A stretch of DNA of 64,000 nucleotides from Mrakia gelida (lineage: Eukaryota > Basidiomycota > Tremellomycetes > Cystofilobasidiales > Mrakiaceae), in contig BRON01000011.1 in NCBI GenBank assembly GCA_024345305.1, forward strand, positions 1,240,001 through 1,304,000. Reading direction: 5' to 3'. This document shows positions 1 through 11,400 of this stretch, in pieces (position 1 is the first letter of the stretch; each line of letters starts with the position of its first letter). The notes beneath the pieces are model-generated. The model was not told where the DNA came from and did no database searches. It worked only from the letters and a program-made list of their open reading frames with translations. Both the position numbers and the translations under genes were made by a program.

Positions 1-2057
1 GGTCTGGATGAAGCACAAAGGAAGAATCGGGTCAGCCGAGTTGACGCGAAAAGGTAAGGAAGGAAGAGCAGAACGAAAGACTCACCTCGCGTCGAATGCC
101 TCGAGATCGAACCCCTCCGAAGCGAGAGCACTCCTGACCTCCTTCACTCCACACGCTCTCAAAGCCGTAATGGGATCCACCTTTGCGTCACCGCACCCGA
201 AGCAGTAACAGTTCGAGATCCTCTCCTTCACAGGAGCTCGTCGTCCCAACTTTCCCACTGCCCATCCAACCCAAATACACCAGCCATGTTGACGAACCAC
301 CCGTTAGGCGATCTCATCCACCAGTCAACCTTCCTATCCCCCTTTCGATCGAAGCGAGGACCAAGCTGCTTGATGCGAGCGAGGTTGAGAGCGAACGAAG
401 CGGTCCAAATCGACGCGTATCCTCCGACGAGTTCCGAGTCGCGATGGAGGGAAGGATGGACAAGGGAGAGGTTGCGATAGCACTCGGGTGAGCAGGCGAG
501 GGTGGTAGAGACGGTGGGTAGAGGGGTGACGGAGCAGACGAGGTCGAGGACTCCGAGGATGGGAAGCGAGGTAGGGATGAGCTGGAGGGTTCGGTCCTGC
601 AGGAGACGAACGAGGAGAAGATGATCAGTTCGGAGTTCGGAAGAAATCTCGAGAAGGATGTTTAGCTCGCCCAATCGCTCCATCGAAGATCACATCGTTC
701 AGCGGAGAACGTGAAGTGGTAGGTGTACTCGTACGGCCTCGCGAACTCGCGGAACCTCGTCGGAGAAAGAATCGTCCCTTCGAGGAACCTGGTGGTGACT
801 CCGATGTTCATGTACGCTCCTGCGTCGTCTCCCGGATAGTACCACTCGATCTCGACCTCCCGGGCTCTGGCACCATCCCAAGCCTCTCGGAATGAGAGGG
901 AAGGGGGTCGTTCCGGATAGGCCTTCGCGAGCTCGAATCCTTCCTCGTAGTCGCCGAACGTGAGGTAGATGAACTCGATCGGTGAGTGAGACTGTCCCTG
1001 GAACTCGGCGACGTCCTCGAAGAAGGTGCGAGCCGAGGAGAAGCCGGAGGGAAGAGCGATGACCCAGAGGCTTCGGAGGTTGGGATGGATGTCGCCGGTG
1101 AAGATGGTAGGAGCCATGCCGAACGGAAAGACGATGAAGAACCTCGTAACGACGAATTGAGTGGATCCCAAGGAAGCGGATGAGTCTCTCGGCTAGTTCG
1201 ACGGCGGGGACGCCTCGTCCGCTGTTCAACTCTGGGACGACGAGGGGAGAGGTTCGAGGAGGGAGGGAGACGAGGGAGTTGAAGTGGATCCTCTGATCCG
1301 AGGGATAGATGGCATCGGTGATTCCAAGCGTGGTGATCTCCTCTCGACGGTATACGAGCTCGAATATCTCGTTGGTGAGGAGGCTGAAGGGGAAAGAGAT
1401 GGTCGAGAGGTTGATGAGGGAAGGGAGGGCGGCGAGCAGGACTCTGGACGACGACGTCGCCGTGTTCCACTCGATTCCCATGCCGGATGCTTCGATGGTG
1501 AGGACTCTGTATACCATAAACAGCCTCTTAGTCAGCTGGAAGATCCGCGTCGAAGGTTGAGGGAAAGAGACGAAGGGGGAAGAGAAACGAACCGAAGGAG
1601 CTCCCCTCTCTGCTGGTATCGGGCGATAGCAGCAAGAGGTTCGAAGGAAGCTTTGCTCCTGACCACGAATTCGACTTCTTGGAAGAGCAGAGGGCTGGCA
1701 ACCTGGGAAGAGGAATGTTAAGACTGTGTCAGCCTCGAGTATAGCGGCACGACGAAGGGAAGAAGGGAGGTTGAGCTCACCGATCTCAAGTATCGATTGG
1801 TGGACGAGATGGCTCGAAGATCCGAATGCGAGATGCAGTCGTACTTTAAGATCTGAGTGAGGACCTCGACGGGGACTCGGTTGATGGGAGAATGCTGAAG
1901 GTCAAAGAGAAGAGGAGGGGAAGGGAGGTAAAGAGAAGGATGAGCTCGTCCGTCCCTTCACCTCTCCTCCTTCCCCGATCGCTTCCATCCAGACTCCTTC
2001 TCGATAACAGAGCTCAAAGCTACTCACATCAGAGGCTGCTTGTCGTCGGGTCTTCAT
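1..2057 (-). pseudogene. F-box/LRR-like protein gene, broken, cut by left edge
   Basis: The start ATG is at 2057 (exon 2028-2057, MKTRRQAASD). Exon 1781-1894 carries an F-box-like helix region (INRVPVEVLTQIL). Exon 1593-1702 follows (ASPLLFQEVEF), then a long exon from 1506 down. Around 1140-1170 the coding signal moves to another frame with no usable intron, so an indel is likely. That second frame stops at 662. A good acceptor lies at 597/596 and a possible donor at 693, and coding continues at 596-86 with a second frame jump near 236. The last visible intron is 4-85 and the next exon starts at 1-3. By eye, the 596-86 part (CYRN..HPSL..GGYASIW, then paired Cys) resembles the C-terminus of the F-box gene at 24.3-26.5 kb, so I treat this as one gene. 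F-box proteins recruit substrates to SCF ubiquitin ligases; the substrate here is unknown. Alternatives are two separate genes, or indel errors in the assembly. Confidence 0.6.
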
Positions 2058-2308
2058 ATCGAGAGCGAGGGACGAGAAGAGGAGGAAGAAGGGTTGGGAG
2101 AAGGTGACGGATGAGGAGAGGAAGGGAGGAGAGCGGAACAGGAGCTTGACGACTTCGTCGAAGAAGAGTCGAGGCCGTTCTGAGAGAAAAAAAGGGTACC
2201 CCGTCTTTTCGAGCTTCCAGGAAGCAAGTTGTCTTATCATGAGAAGAGAGCGTATATGAAAACAATCAACCTATAGACGCTTCGGCGTAGAACGTTAAGG
2301 CGAGACGT

Positions 2309-5070
2309 TCAAGGCGCGTTGGGTTGAGGAGGGAGAGGTCGAACGGTTGGAGGTGTGGATGGGGTTTCGGTGCGTTCGAAGGTTTGAGTGGCCTGCTGAA
2401 GAAGGGAAGAGGTTTTAGCATATGGTCGCAAAGCTCTCAGACTCGAACGAGAAGAAGGAAAAGCTCACCTGAACGTAGTCAGGAGGGAGGGAAGCCAACA
2501 CGTCCTCGTCCTCCTCGAGCGGCTTGAGAATCAACGGCCCAGCGTCTTGCTCCCTTCCAGGCACTCGCATCCTCTCCCCTCCAACGGAAGTCGGTGGGGC
2601 GAGAACGATCTCGCCTGACTTGGTCCTCCTTCCACCAGGAGCGAGGGGAGTAGGGACTTGGGAGACGACGGCTTGTCCGGACGCGTCGACGCTTCCTCGA
2701 CTGTTGTGACCGATGGAGTTGCGGGATCCAGGGTCGGTGGGTAGATCGCTGGTGCGGGTGAAGGAAGAAGCTTATCCACTCGATTGGGGACGATTTGAAG
2801 GAGTGTTCGCCGAGGACGCGTCGTGCTCTCCCGTCCCCAGAGTTGCTGCTCCGAGGACCTGATCCGACGACGGAGTGTTCGGTAGGGACTGGAAGCTGCT
2901 GTTCGGATTTTGGGAGGCTGGGAGTCCGAAGTAGAAGGGGGTGGGAGGGACTTCGACGACATCGGGTCCGTCTCGGTTCGACGCGTCTAAGCTTTCTCGT
3001 CCGTCGATGGATCCGACGCCGTTGGCCTTGTCTTCAGCTTGAGCACGACGCCGACGAGCGAGGCAGAAGTAGAGAGCAGTTCCGATTCCAGCGAGGAGAG
3101 CGACGACTCCGACAACGATCCCAGCGATAGCGCCCGAGCTGCGACCAAGAAGAAACGAAGGTCGGTCTCATCGCACGCTTGTTCTTTCTCAAATCCTTTT
3201 GGACGGACTCACGAGATACCCGACGAGGCTTTGACGACTGGCGAGGAGCTGGAGGGCGTGCTTGACGCTGAGGAGATCGTGCTCGAAGCGGTCGAGCTGG
3301 AGAAGTTGAGACGCGTCGAGGGAAACGTCGTCAGTCGCGGGAAGAAAGTCGAGCGATGAGGAGATCTCACCTTGAAGAGTTGACGACTATGTAGTCAATC
3401 TGAGGAACGATTAGACGTCAGTCTGTGTAGACACGGGCTCGAGCAAGAACGAAGAACTCCCGTCCCAAAACAATCCGTCCTCGAGATTTGTGAAGACGAG
3501 TTGATGAGCCCCTTCCGTCAGGCCAGAGACTCCATAGATCTGTTCTTTTGGATTGAATGGAGGATCATATCAGGGACGAGGTCAGTAAAGCTCGATAAAA
3601 AAAAAGAGCGTCGGAGAAAAGAGCCACTCACGACGTGGAAGATATCCAGCGGCGGCGTTGGCGTTTCCCGAAAGCGTCTCCGAAGCTTGATCATCGAGCT
3701 TCACCGAGTAGTCTGGGTAGAGAGATCATCAGATTCTCGATCTTTGGAGGGAGAGGAAAAAGTTGAACTGACTGCCGTGGTTCGTGTTCACTCTTCCGAA
3801 GACTTGGATCGACGAGCCGACGAAAGGGACGTGGCCGAGTAGCCAGCGATGGAGGTAGCACTGTAGGTCGAAAATTGGGTCATCAGCGAGAGTAGAAATT
3901 AATCTGATCGAGCAGACTGACGTGAAAGTCGTGTTGAAATCCAGAGCGTTCACGAAAGACTGTAAAGCGATAAAGGCGAGATGAGCGAACGTCGCTCAAA
4001 AACGACAGCTTTTACGCGCAATCTTACCTGAGTCTGCCAGTTCGTGACTCCCGCCGGATCGAGAGACCAGTCGACGAGAGGTGTGAAGGTAAACTTTCCC
4101 GCGGCGTCGTCGATAACCGTCGTGTTGAGGAGATCGCTGGGAAAGCGACGCGACGCGTCAGGTCGAGCTTTGGACGACGAGGAACAACGACAGGGACCCG
4201 AAACTCACTTGCTCCCGCCGACAGCAGCCTCGTAGACGATGAAGTCGATATCGAGGGACGCTCCAGCTTGACTGTTCGTGATGACGACCTGGTGAGACGA
4301 AGATGAGACGAGTCCGTTTTTGGCGAAGAGCTGCTGCTGGAAGAGCTGGTCCCCTGTGCCGGAGGAAGAGATGGGAGGATCTGAGTCGAGGTTGACAGTG
4401 TAGGTGCCATGGTTTTCTCTCTTGGCTCCGTAGATGGCGATGCTGGCGGGGTTGAGAAGGGAGAGGGCAGGTTGAGGAAAGAGGTCAAGGGCCGAGCACT
4501 GCGAGTCGAGCCTCAGTCTTCTTCGCTCACGAGGCTCCTTTGAAGTTGAACGTCGCCGTATCTCTGAGGACCGTGGTGCTCATGAACGTCCCCTTGAAGT
4601 AAGATGGGAGGGATGCGTCGTCGGTGTCTGAATCAAGCAGGACGAAAGCAAAACAAAAAGGGTGCTGTCGACTCGAGAATTCCGCTCACTGTCGACGTCC
4701 GACTCCAAGGTCTCGTTTTAAGCATTCCTACGAGAGTATGATACGAGCTGAGACCACACCGCCTAGTCGCAGTCGCTCTAGAAAAGCACAGCCGGAGAAG
4801 GAACGAAGAGTGACCAGCGACAGCACGAGGTCTGTCGCCCTCGTCGCCGTCTCTTCTCCCTCGTACCCTCCCTCTTACAGAGCACCTCCAACTCAGTCCA
4901 GTACAGACTGTACAGATAGCCTCCACTCTCTCGCTTGACTCGGACTCGACCTCGAGAGGAAAACAGAGCGAGAGAGGGCCGAATGAAGACTCACGATTCT
5001 GACTCCAACCCGCGCCGCTGTAATTTATCTGAGGGGCAGCGTCGTCTACCGTGACCTGAACGTTGGGCAT
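2309..5070 (-). pseudogene. two-domain jelly-roll single-pass membrane protein, damaged
   Basis: The start is the ATG at 5070 (MPNVQVTVDDAAPQINYSG). The order is typical of a large basidiomycete surface-protein family: a first beta domain (VDDAAPQINYSG..W, then IAIYG..NHGTYTV, ending LDIDFIVYEAA), a second beta domain (GSSIQVFGRVNTNHG, ending IDYIVVNSS), a Ser/Thr linker, one transmembrane helix (AIAGIVVGVVALLAGIGTA), an RRRR stop-transfer and a proline-rich cytosolic tail ending at the TGA at 2309. About eleven exons are visible; the first is 4995-5070, the TM/tail exon is 2469-3138 and the last is 2309-2395. Three lesions are seen. A one-base frame jump lies in the second domain near 3830. 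The donor after the FWD codons near 3460 reads GGGAGT rather than GTGAGT. An in-frame TAA at 2772-2774 splits an otherwise open tail. The ligand and role of the family are not known to me. It is called a pseudogene because three independent defects coincide. Confidence 0.65.
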
Positions 5071-5970
5071 CTCGAAGGGCTGGATCCAAGAGCTAAGATG
5101 ACGAGGTGGAGGGGCAAGAGTCTCTTCGAGAGCTGCTCGTTGAAAGAAGGAAGGTCGTGGTTGGGCGGAGAAGAGCGAGCAGCTCGACGAGCGGAGTTCC
5201 TGCCATGCACACCGCTTCCCCTCGACCTCTCGTAAGATGGTGGCGTGAGTTTGATTACGCCGAAGGACTCGTCCGTGAATAGAAAGCGCCGGAGGGAGGG
5301 ATTGAGGAAGGTAGCGAAGTGGATTGATCGCGAGGGCTGATCTTCGGGTGGACCTGGAAAGGACGAAGCGGAAGATCGTAGAGCGTCTCACTTGCGTGCA
5401 TATATCTGCTACGAGATATGAAGAGGTGCTGGGAGTCAGTGGAAGAACTCTCGAAGACTCGAAAGACGCGAACGAACTCACAACTTCTCGCTGAATCGAC
5501 GCGTCCCATTCCTCTCGCCCGATCACTCCTCGCTTCCTCTCTTTCCAGCCGATCCCCCTGCCCTACCCTTCCACTTCAAGCCCACTCATTCACCACCACC
5601 CCGTCACCTGTGTCGCACCAACCCACGAGCCGAGATCACGAATCGAAAAGGAGCGAGCGAAGCTGAAAAGGTCAATTTGCATCTTCCCACCATCGTCCTC
5701 CAAAGCACCAAAAAGAGAAGAGAGTCGAAAGCAAAATAGCATTGTCGAGAGAGAAGAGAAGGGGAAGGGGGTAAGTAAGGGTAGTGTGCAAAAATCGTAC
5801 AGTAACAGAGGTGTCGCGTCGCTCCCTCTCTCCATCTCTCCTCCCTGCCTTCTCGTTTCTCCTCCCCTTCTCTCGTCCCTGTCCCAACCCAGCCTCCCCA
5901 ATCCAACTCTCCCTTCCCTCCCCGTCACCACATGCTTCACTCAGAAGCAGACAGACGAGTTCTCTCTAAT
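5071..5970. other. intergenic region between two minus-strand genes
   Basis: No convincing gene is present. On the minus strand there are splice-like signals: a short open stretch from an ATG at 5526 ending at a GTGAGT donor near 5490, and a tiny exon-like piece near 5395-5410. These could be 5' untranslated exons of the membrane-protein gene. Its protein family usually begins directly at the first beta domain, so I kept the start at 5070. The right half (5700-5940) is purine/pyrimidine-rich with no motif I recognise and would hold the 3' end region of the TMEM115 gene. Confidence 0.4.
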
Positions 5971-8089
5971 CTAGTTGGCGGGCTCGTCGAGCTTCGCGGG
6001 AGTGGGTTTGCTGACGGCGGCGGCGGCTGCTGGTGTGCTGCTGGCGGGAGGAGGGGTGGTGCTGGAAGTGGCTCCTCCGGGGGTAGCGGCGGCGGCGTTG
6101 GTAGGGGCGGAAGCCATTCGAGCGTCGAGGGCTTTGAGGGCGAGGGCACTGTTGGAGGAGGGAAGAGGGCGGTCAGTTTGGGCGAGAAAGGAGAGGCGAG
6201 GAGGGAAGAGAAGGGGAGAGGGGTTGGCAGGTTGAAATAGGGGGGGGGGGGGGGGGGGGGGGGGGAGGAGTGTGATGGAGGCTTAGATTGGAGGGAAGAG
6301 TGGAGAGAAGTGGAAGAGAGACGATGGACGTACCGACGCCGTTCAGCCTCAGCTCGAGCTCCTCCGGGTCCAGGAAGGAGAGCGTATGCTCCCGACGCGT
6401 CGTCTCCCCAAGGTCGAACGAGCTTGAGCTTGACGCAGAGGTTGAAGACGGCGTTACCGAGAGCTCCGATGGGCTTGCTATAAGATCGCGAGCGAGAACC
6501 AGGGAAGGAAGGAAAGCAAGGTCAGCTTCGAACAATCTTCCTCCTGCCAAGCTTCTTCGCTCCCGAGACCCTCCTTCTACCACCCACTGCGCCATCTTCG
6601 AAGGGCAAAGGAGAATGGAAGACACTACTCACTGAGCGATAGGAGGGAACCAGCTCGTGAATGCAAACGTCTCTGATCGATCTCCCCTGAACTCTCCTCC
6701 CGCTCCCTCCTGGATCTTGACGAATCGGAGGTAAACCCATCCAGTGAAGAACCCGAATTGGATGATGATGTAGGGGTTCTGAGCGATGACAAGGGTGAGG
6801 ACGTTGGAGACGAGGAGGTAGATTCCTGGGAGCCTCTGTGAAAGCAAGAGCAAAGGAAGGAGGGGAAGGCAAGCGAGGTCAGCTTGGTTCGTTCCCGAGC
6901 TTGGCTCGAGGGCTGCCGCTGATGTAGGTTTGAAGAGGGGGTGCTGGGACTGGACGAACCTTCACTCGAGCCTTGATAACTCCTCCGAAGAGCTGAACCT
7001 GGTGCTCAGGGATGAGTTGGGTGAAGGCGACGAGGAAACCGGTTTGAAGAGCTGAGAGTCCGTGGATCGTCGAGCCGTAGCTGCGAGAGGGGAAGAGGGT
7101 TGCGTGGGTCGTCGGAGAAGCCATTGGTCAGCTTCGACTCCCAATGCAGACTTCGCGCGCCGCTGGATATGAGGTGGGGAGCTATGGAACTCACAGGAAG
7201 ACATCGGCCTTTCCGAGAACGAAGAAGAGGATCCAACTCAGACCGACGGCGATGATGTTGGAGGAGACGATGACCACGACGACGAACTTGAGGAGCTCTC
7301 GGGCTCCCCAGACCCTCTCGAGGTACCTCGCGCATAGAGGGAGGGCGAGAGCGGAGATGGCGAACTATAGCAGCGTAACGCAAAGGGGGGAAGGAAGGAG
7401 GAGAGAACGTCAGCTCGAAGGGTAACGAGAGATGGATTGAGGAAGCTTTTCTCGCTCACCTCGATCAAGTTTCCCTCTGCGAAACCAGCGATGAGGAGAG
7501 TCCAAGGGTAGTAGAAGACCTTTCCGGGTACGAGGAAGAGCCAGGGGTAGTCCTGTCTTGGTGCTGGTGAGAAGAGACCGTAGGAGGCGAGCTCTCCGAG
7601 TTCAGGGTCTCCCGAGGAGGTTAGGCGGAGGAAGGCGCCGAGGAGGGAGATGGAGAGGAGGGTGATAGTCAGGTAGCGGGTGGCGGGGGGGATGGATCTG
7701 AAGATAGAAGTGACAAGAAGGAGGAGGTCAGTTGAAGGAGGAGGGAGGGAGGGGAAGGGAGGGAAGGAGGAGGTGCGGTCGCGGAGGAAGGAAGGAGCCG
7801 GGGAAGGGAGAGATGGTCCAAGAGCGAGTCTCGAGGGATGCAGAAGGTCGGAGGAGGTCAAGGGATCAACGAGGAGACCAGGCCGAGCTACGAGATATAT
7901 ATATCGAGCTTTGAGGGAGCCGTAGGAGAGCTCTCTGTTGAGCTGTCACTCCTCCTTCCCTTCCGCGGCAGACGCGTCCCTCCTCCTCCTTCTCCTTCTT
8001 CCCTTCGCTCCATCCTCCCTGAAGCAGCGCGAAGAAGATAAAGAGGTATACACTCACGCCAAGAAGGGTAAGCAGTTGATAGCTGGCAT
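5971..8089 (-). CDS. TMEM115/DUF1751 family Golgi membrane protein
   Basis: Seven exons on the minus strand. ATG at 8089 (exon 8058-8089, MPAINCLPFLA), then 7460-7697, 7195-7364, 6960-7080, about 6634-6836, about 6335-6480 and a last exon ending at the TAG at 5971. The protein has several hydrophobic segments. Family signatures include a VPGKVFYYPWTLLIAGF block followed by EGNLIE, the segment WGARELLKFVVVVI, the pair YIIIQFGFFTGWVYLRF, and the soluble part FRGDRSETFAF..WFPP. The tail contains ALALKALDARM and is Ala/Thr/Pro-rich. DUF1751 proteins are rhomboid-like integral membrane proteins of the Golgi (human TMEM115); they lack the rhomboid catalytic serine and affect retrograde transport and glycosylation. 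The gene lies head-to-head with coatomer gamma, another Golgi transport gene, about 395 bp apart, so shared regulation is possible but unproven. All frames join cleanly. Confidence 0.9.
6240..6265. repeat. poly-G homopolymer of 26
   Basis: An uninterrupted run of G on the plus strand, so a C run on the transcript strand. It lies inside the last intron of the TMEM115 gene, about 90 nt from the acceptor. It is the longest homopolymer seen in the window. A run this long is prone to length variation and to sequencing error, and can form four-stranded structure. Its length should not be taken as exact. Confidence 0.95.
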
Positions 8090-8484
8090 TGTAAGGTTGA
8101 TGATGTTCCTTTCTTCTTCTTGAAACTCTCGTGGAAGACGGATGGAAGGGTTCAGGACTCGAACACTCGACGGGGAAGGCAGTTTGACAGCGACAACCAG
8201 GAGGGAGACCGAGATCCGAGCTGGAGGGAGAAGTCGGAGGAGGGGGAAGGAGAAGAGAAGGGGAGAAAGTCGAGCTAGAAGGGGTCCAAGACGTTGGGAG
8301 GGAGGAGACCAGAGGAGGAGGTTCGCTCGTCCTCTTTCGCTTTGAGTTTGGTGTTTCGTTTCTTGTGGAGTTTGTTGATCCTCAAACGGCCATCCGACTC
8401 AACCCAACAACCCTTTCCTAGCCAGAAGCCCGCTCTCTCTCTCCTCTTCCTTCTCTCGCCACCCACTCCTCTTCTTCCTCTCGT
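8090..8484. promoter_or_regulatory. divergent promoter region of TMEM115 and coatomer gamma
   Basis: A gene-free stretch between two start codons facing away from each other. The side next to the coatomer start is strongly CT-rich on the plus strand (8400-8484), which recurs upstream of most start codons in this window. No canonical TATA element was identified. I see no further gene in it. Confidence 0.55.
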
Positions 8485-11400
8485 ATGTCGAAGCGAGACG
8501 ACGAGGATCGAGGACCTGTCCGTGAGTCCGCCAGCCAACCCTCCCTTCCATCTCACCTCGACCTCTCCCTCCCCTCCCCCTCCCTCCCTCCCGTCCTGAC
8601 TTCTTCTTCGCTCCTCTTCTTCTTTCAGTCCACGACAAGTCCACTGTCATCCAAGAGGCTCGAGTTTTCAACGAGTCTCCCATCTCTCCCAGGAAATGCA
8701 GGTCCCTCCTCGCCCGAATCGTCTACCTCCTCTACTGCGGTGAGACCTTCACCGTTCAGGAAGCTACCCAGCTCTTCTTCGGAGTTACAAAGCTCTTTCA
8801 GCACAAGGATGTGAGTAGCTACGTTTCGCTCTATATAGCTGTCGAAGTTTGGGAGAAGGAGGGACGTGGGCGAGCTCAAGGGAAGGGAAGGAGAGGGTCG
8901 ACGCCTCGTCCTCTCCTCCCCTCCCTTCGAGTTCAGCCTCCACGATGCCACGTTTCTACCTCTTCTCGAGCTCCAAAAGTTGCTTCATCGCAAATATCTG
9001 ATTCTCTTCCCTATGTCTACCCCTTCCTCTCTCAGCCCGCTCTTCGACAAATGATGTATCTCGTCATCAAAGAGCTCTCGCCCATCGCGGAGGACGTGAT
9101 CATGGTCACCTCGTCCATTATGAAGGATATGCAGCCCAACCTCGAGGTCGTATACAGAGCCAACGCTATCAGAGCTCTCTGCAGGATCACCGACGTACGT
9201 TTCACCGTTTATCTTGCGTCTCTAGCTGTCGTTTTCGCCTCGAACGAACGAACGAAAGAGCTCAACCCGACCTCCTTCCCTTCCCATCGCTTCCTTCCCT
9301 CCCTTCCTCCTGCAGGCTCAAGCCATCCAGTCCGTCGAGCGATACTTCAAGTCCGCCATCGTCGATCGATCCACATCCATCTCCTCCGCCTCCCTCGTCT
9401 CAGCCTACCACCTTCACCCCATGGCCCGAGAAATCATCAAGCGATGGTCCAACGAAGCCTCGGAAGCGCTCACTCCCAAATCCTCCTCCTCCTCCAACGC
9501 CTCCTCCTCCTCTTACCTCGGATTCTCAGGAGGATCGTCGGCTCCCCCAGCAGGTGGATACCAAGCCGTCCAGAGCTCCAGTCACGTAACTCAGTACCAC
9601 GCCTTGGGACTGCTGTTCTTGATCAGGCAGGGAGACAGGATGGCCGTCACCAAGATGATCCAGCAGTTGAGCGGTGGGAAGGGTGGAAGTGCGGCGAGTG
9701 TGTTGAGGAACCCCATGGCCGTGTGCATGTTGATTCGATACGCCGGGAAGGTGATGGAGGAGGATCCTAAGTGAGTACGCGACCAGACGAGGGCAAGGAA
9801 GCGACGAGGAGGGAGGACGCGAGGGAAGGGAAGGAGAGCTGACCTGTCTGCTTCTTCGCTTTGTTTTTACCAGCGTCCACAAGCAGATGTACGATCTCCT
9901 CGAGAACTGGCTCAGGCACAAGTCGGACATGGTCAACATCGAGGCCGCTCGAGCCATCTGCGACATGAGGAACGTCACCGCGACTGAGCTCTACCGCCCC
10001 GTCGCTGGTTCGTTCTTTCCTCCCTTTCTCCTCTATTCCTCTCCTTCGTCTCGAACTAACTTTCACCGTCTCTACTCTCGAATTCAATCCCATTAGTCCT
10101 CCAACTCTTCCTCACCTCCCCGAAACCCGCCCTCAAATTCGCCGCCATTCGAACCCTCAACAAGCTCGCTCAGTCCCACCCCGCCGCCGTCGCGAGCTGC
10201 AACCACGAGATGGAGAACATGATCACCGACCAGAACCGATCGATGGCAACCTACGCTATCACCACCCTCCTCAAGGTTCGTCTCCACTCCCTCCCCTCCG
10301 AGAACGCGTCTCGTTCGAACGCGAGACCTCCCTCCCGTACCTTCCCTTCTTTCGAACGCGCTGACTCTCGTTCCATCTCTCGTTACCTTCTTCGTTCTGC
10401 AGACCGGAACCGAGCAGTCCGTCGACCGACTCATGAAGCAGATCGGAGCCTTCCTCAACGAGCTCACGGACGAGTTCAAGATGATCGTCGTCGAAGCCAT
10501 TCGGTCGCTCTCGCTCAAGTTCCCTCAGAAGCAGGCGGCCATGTTGACGTTCCTGTCCAACATGCTCCGAGACGAGGGAGGATACGACTTCAAGAGGACC
10601 ATCGTCGAAGCTATCTTCGACATGATCAAGTTCATCAAGGACTGCAAGGAGACTGGTGAGTTTGAGTCTCGTTTCGGTTTCGCTCGCGTCTCGACTTCGT
10701 CGCGTTTCCCTCTCGACGCAAGTCCATTCGTCGTCGACTCTCTGCTCAGGTCACTGACTCCTTCCCCTTCTCCGCCTTCCTTTGGTTTCGTCGACACAGC
10801 CCTCGCCCACCTCTGCGAGTTCATCGAGGACTGCGAGTTCACCAAGCTCTCCGTTCGAATCCTTCACCTCCTCGGAATCGAGGGACCCAAGACTCCTCAC
10901 CCTACCAAGTACATCCGATACATCTACAACCGAGTCGTCCTCGAGAACGCCGTCGTCCGAGCTGCTGCCGTTGCCAGCTTGGGGAAGTTCGGAGTTCAGG
11001 TTGGAGATAAGGACGGAGGAGCTGTTGGGAGGTCGGTCGAGGTTCTTTTGAACCGGTGAGTCTCGAGCCTCTGTTCTTCTCTCGTCGATGGACCTCTCTC
11101 GAGCGTTTGAATCTGACTCCTCGTCATGCGTGCCTTACAGATGCCTCGACGACGTGGACGACGAGGTCCGAGATCGAGCTGCCATGTACCTCAAGGTCCT
11201 TCACGAGAAGTCGCTCGCCGACGTCTACGTTCGAGAGGAGGCCACCTTCTCCCTCTCGGCTCTCGAGGCTAAGCTCGTCGCCTACGTCAACGATCCTGAG
11301 GCTTCGGACATTGCCTTCGACGCTGGATCCATCCCCAAGATCAGTCGAGAGCAGGCTGCTCAGGAGTCGGCTCGTGAGTCGCGTCTTCCCTCCTTCTCTC

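Noticed and set aside
2531..2962. Alternative minus-strand reading frame covering the membrane-protein tail
   Set aside because: Its composition (Arg/Ser/Pro-rich without family features) is that of a shadow frame. The in-frame continuation beyond the TAA matches a typical acidic tail ending.
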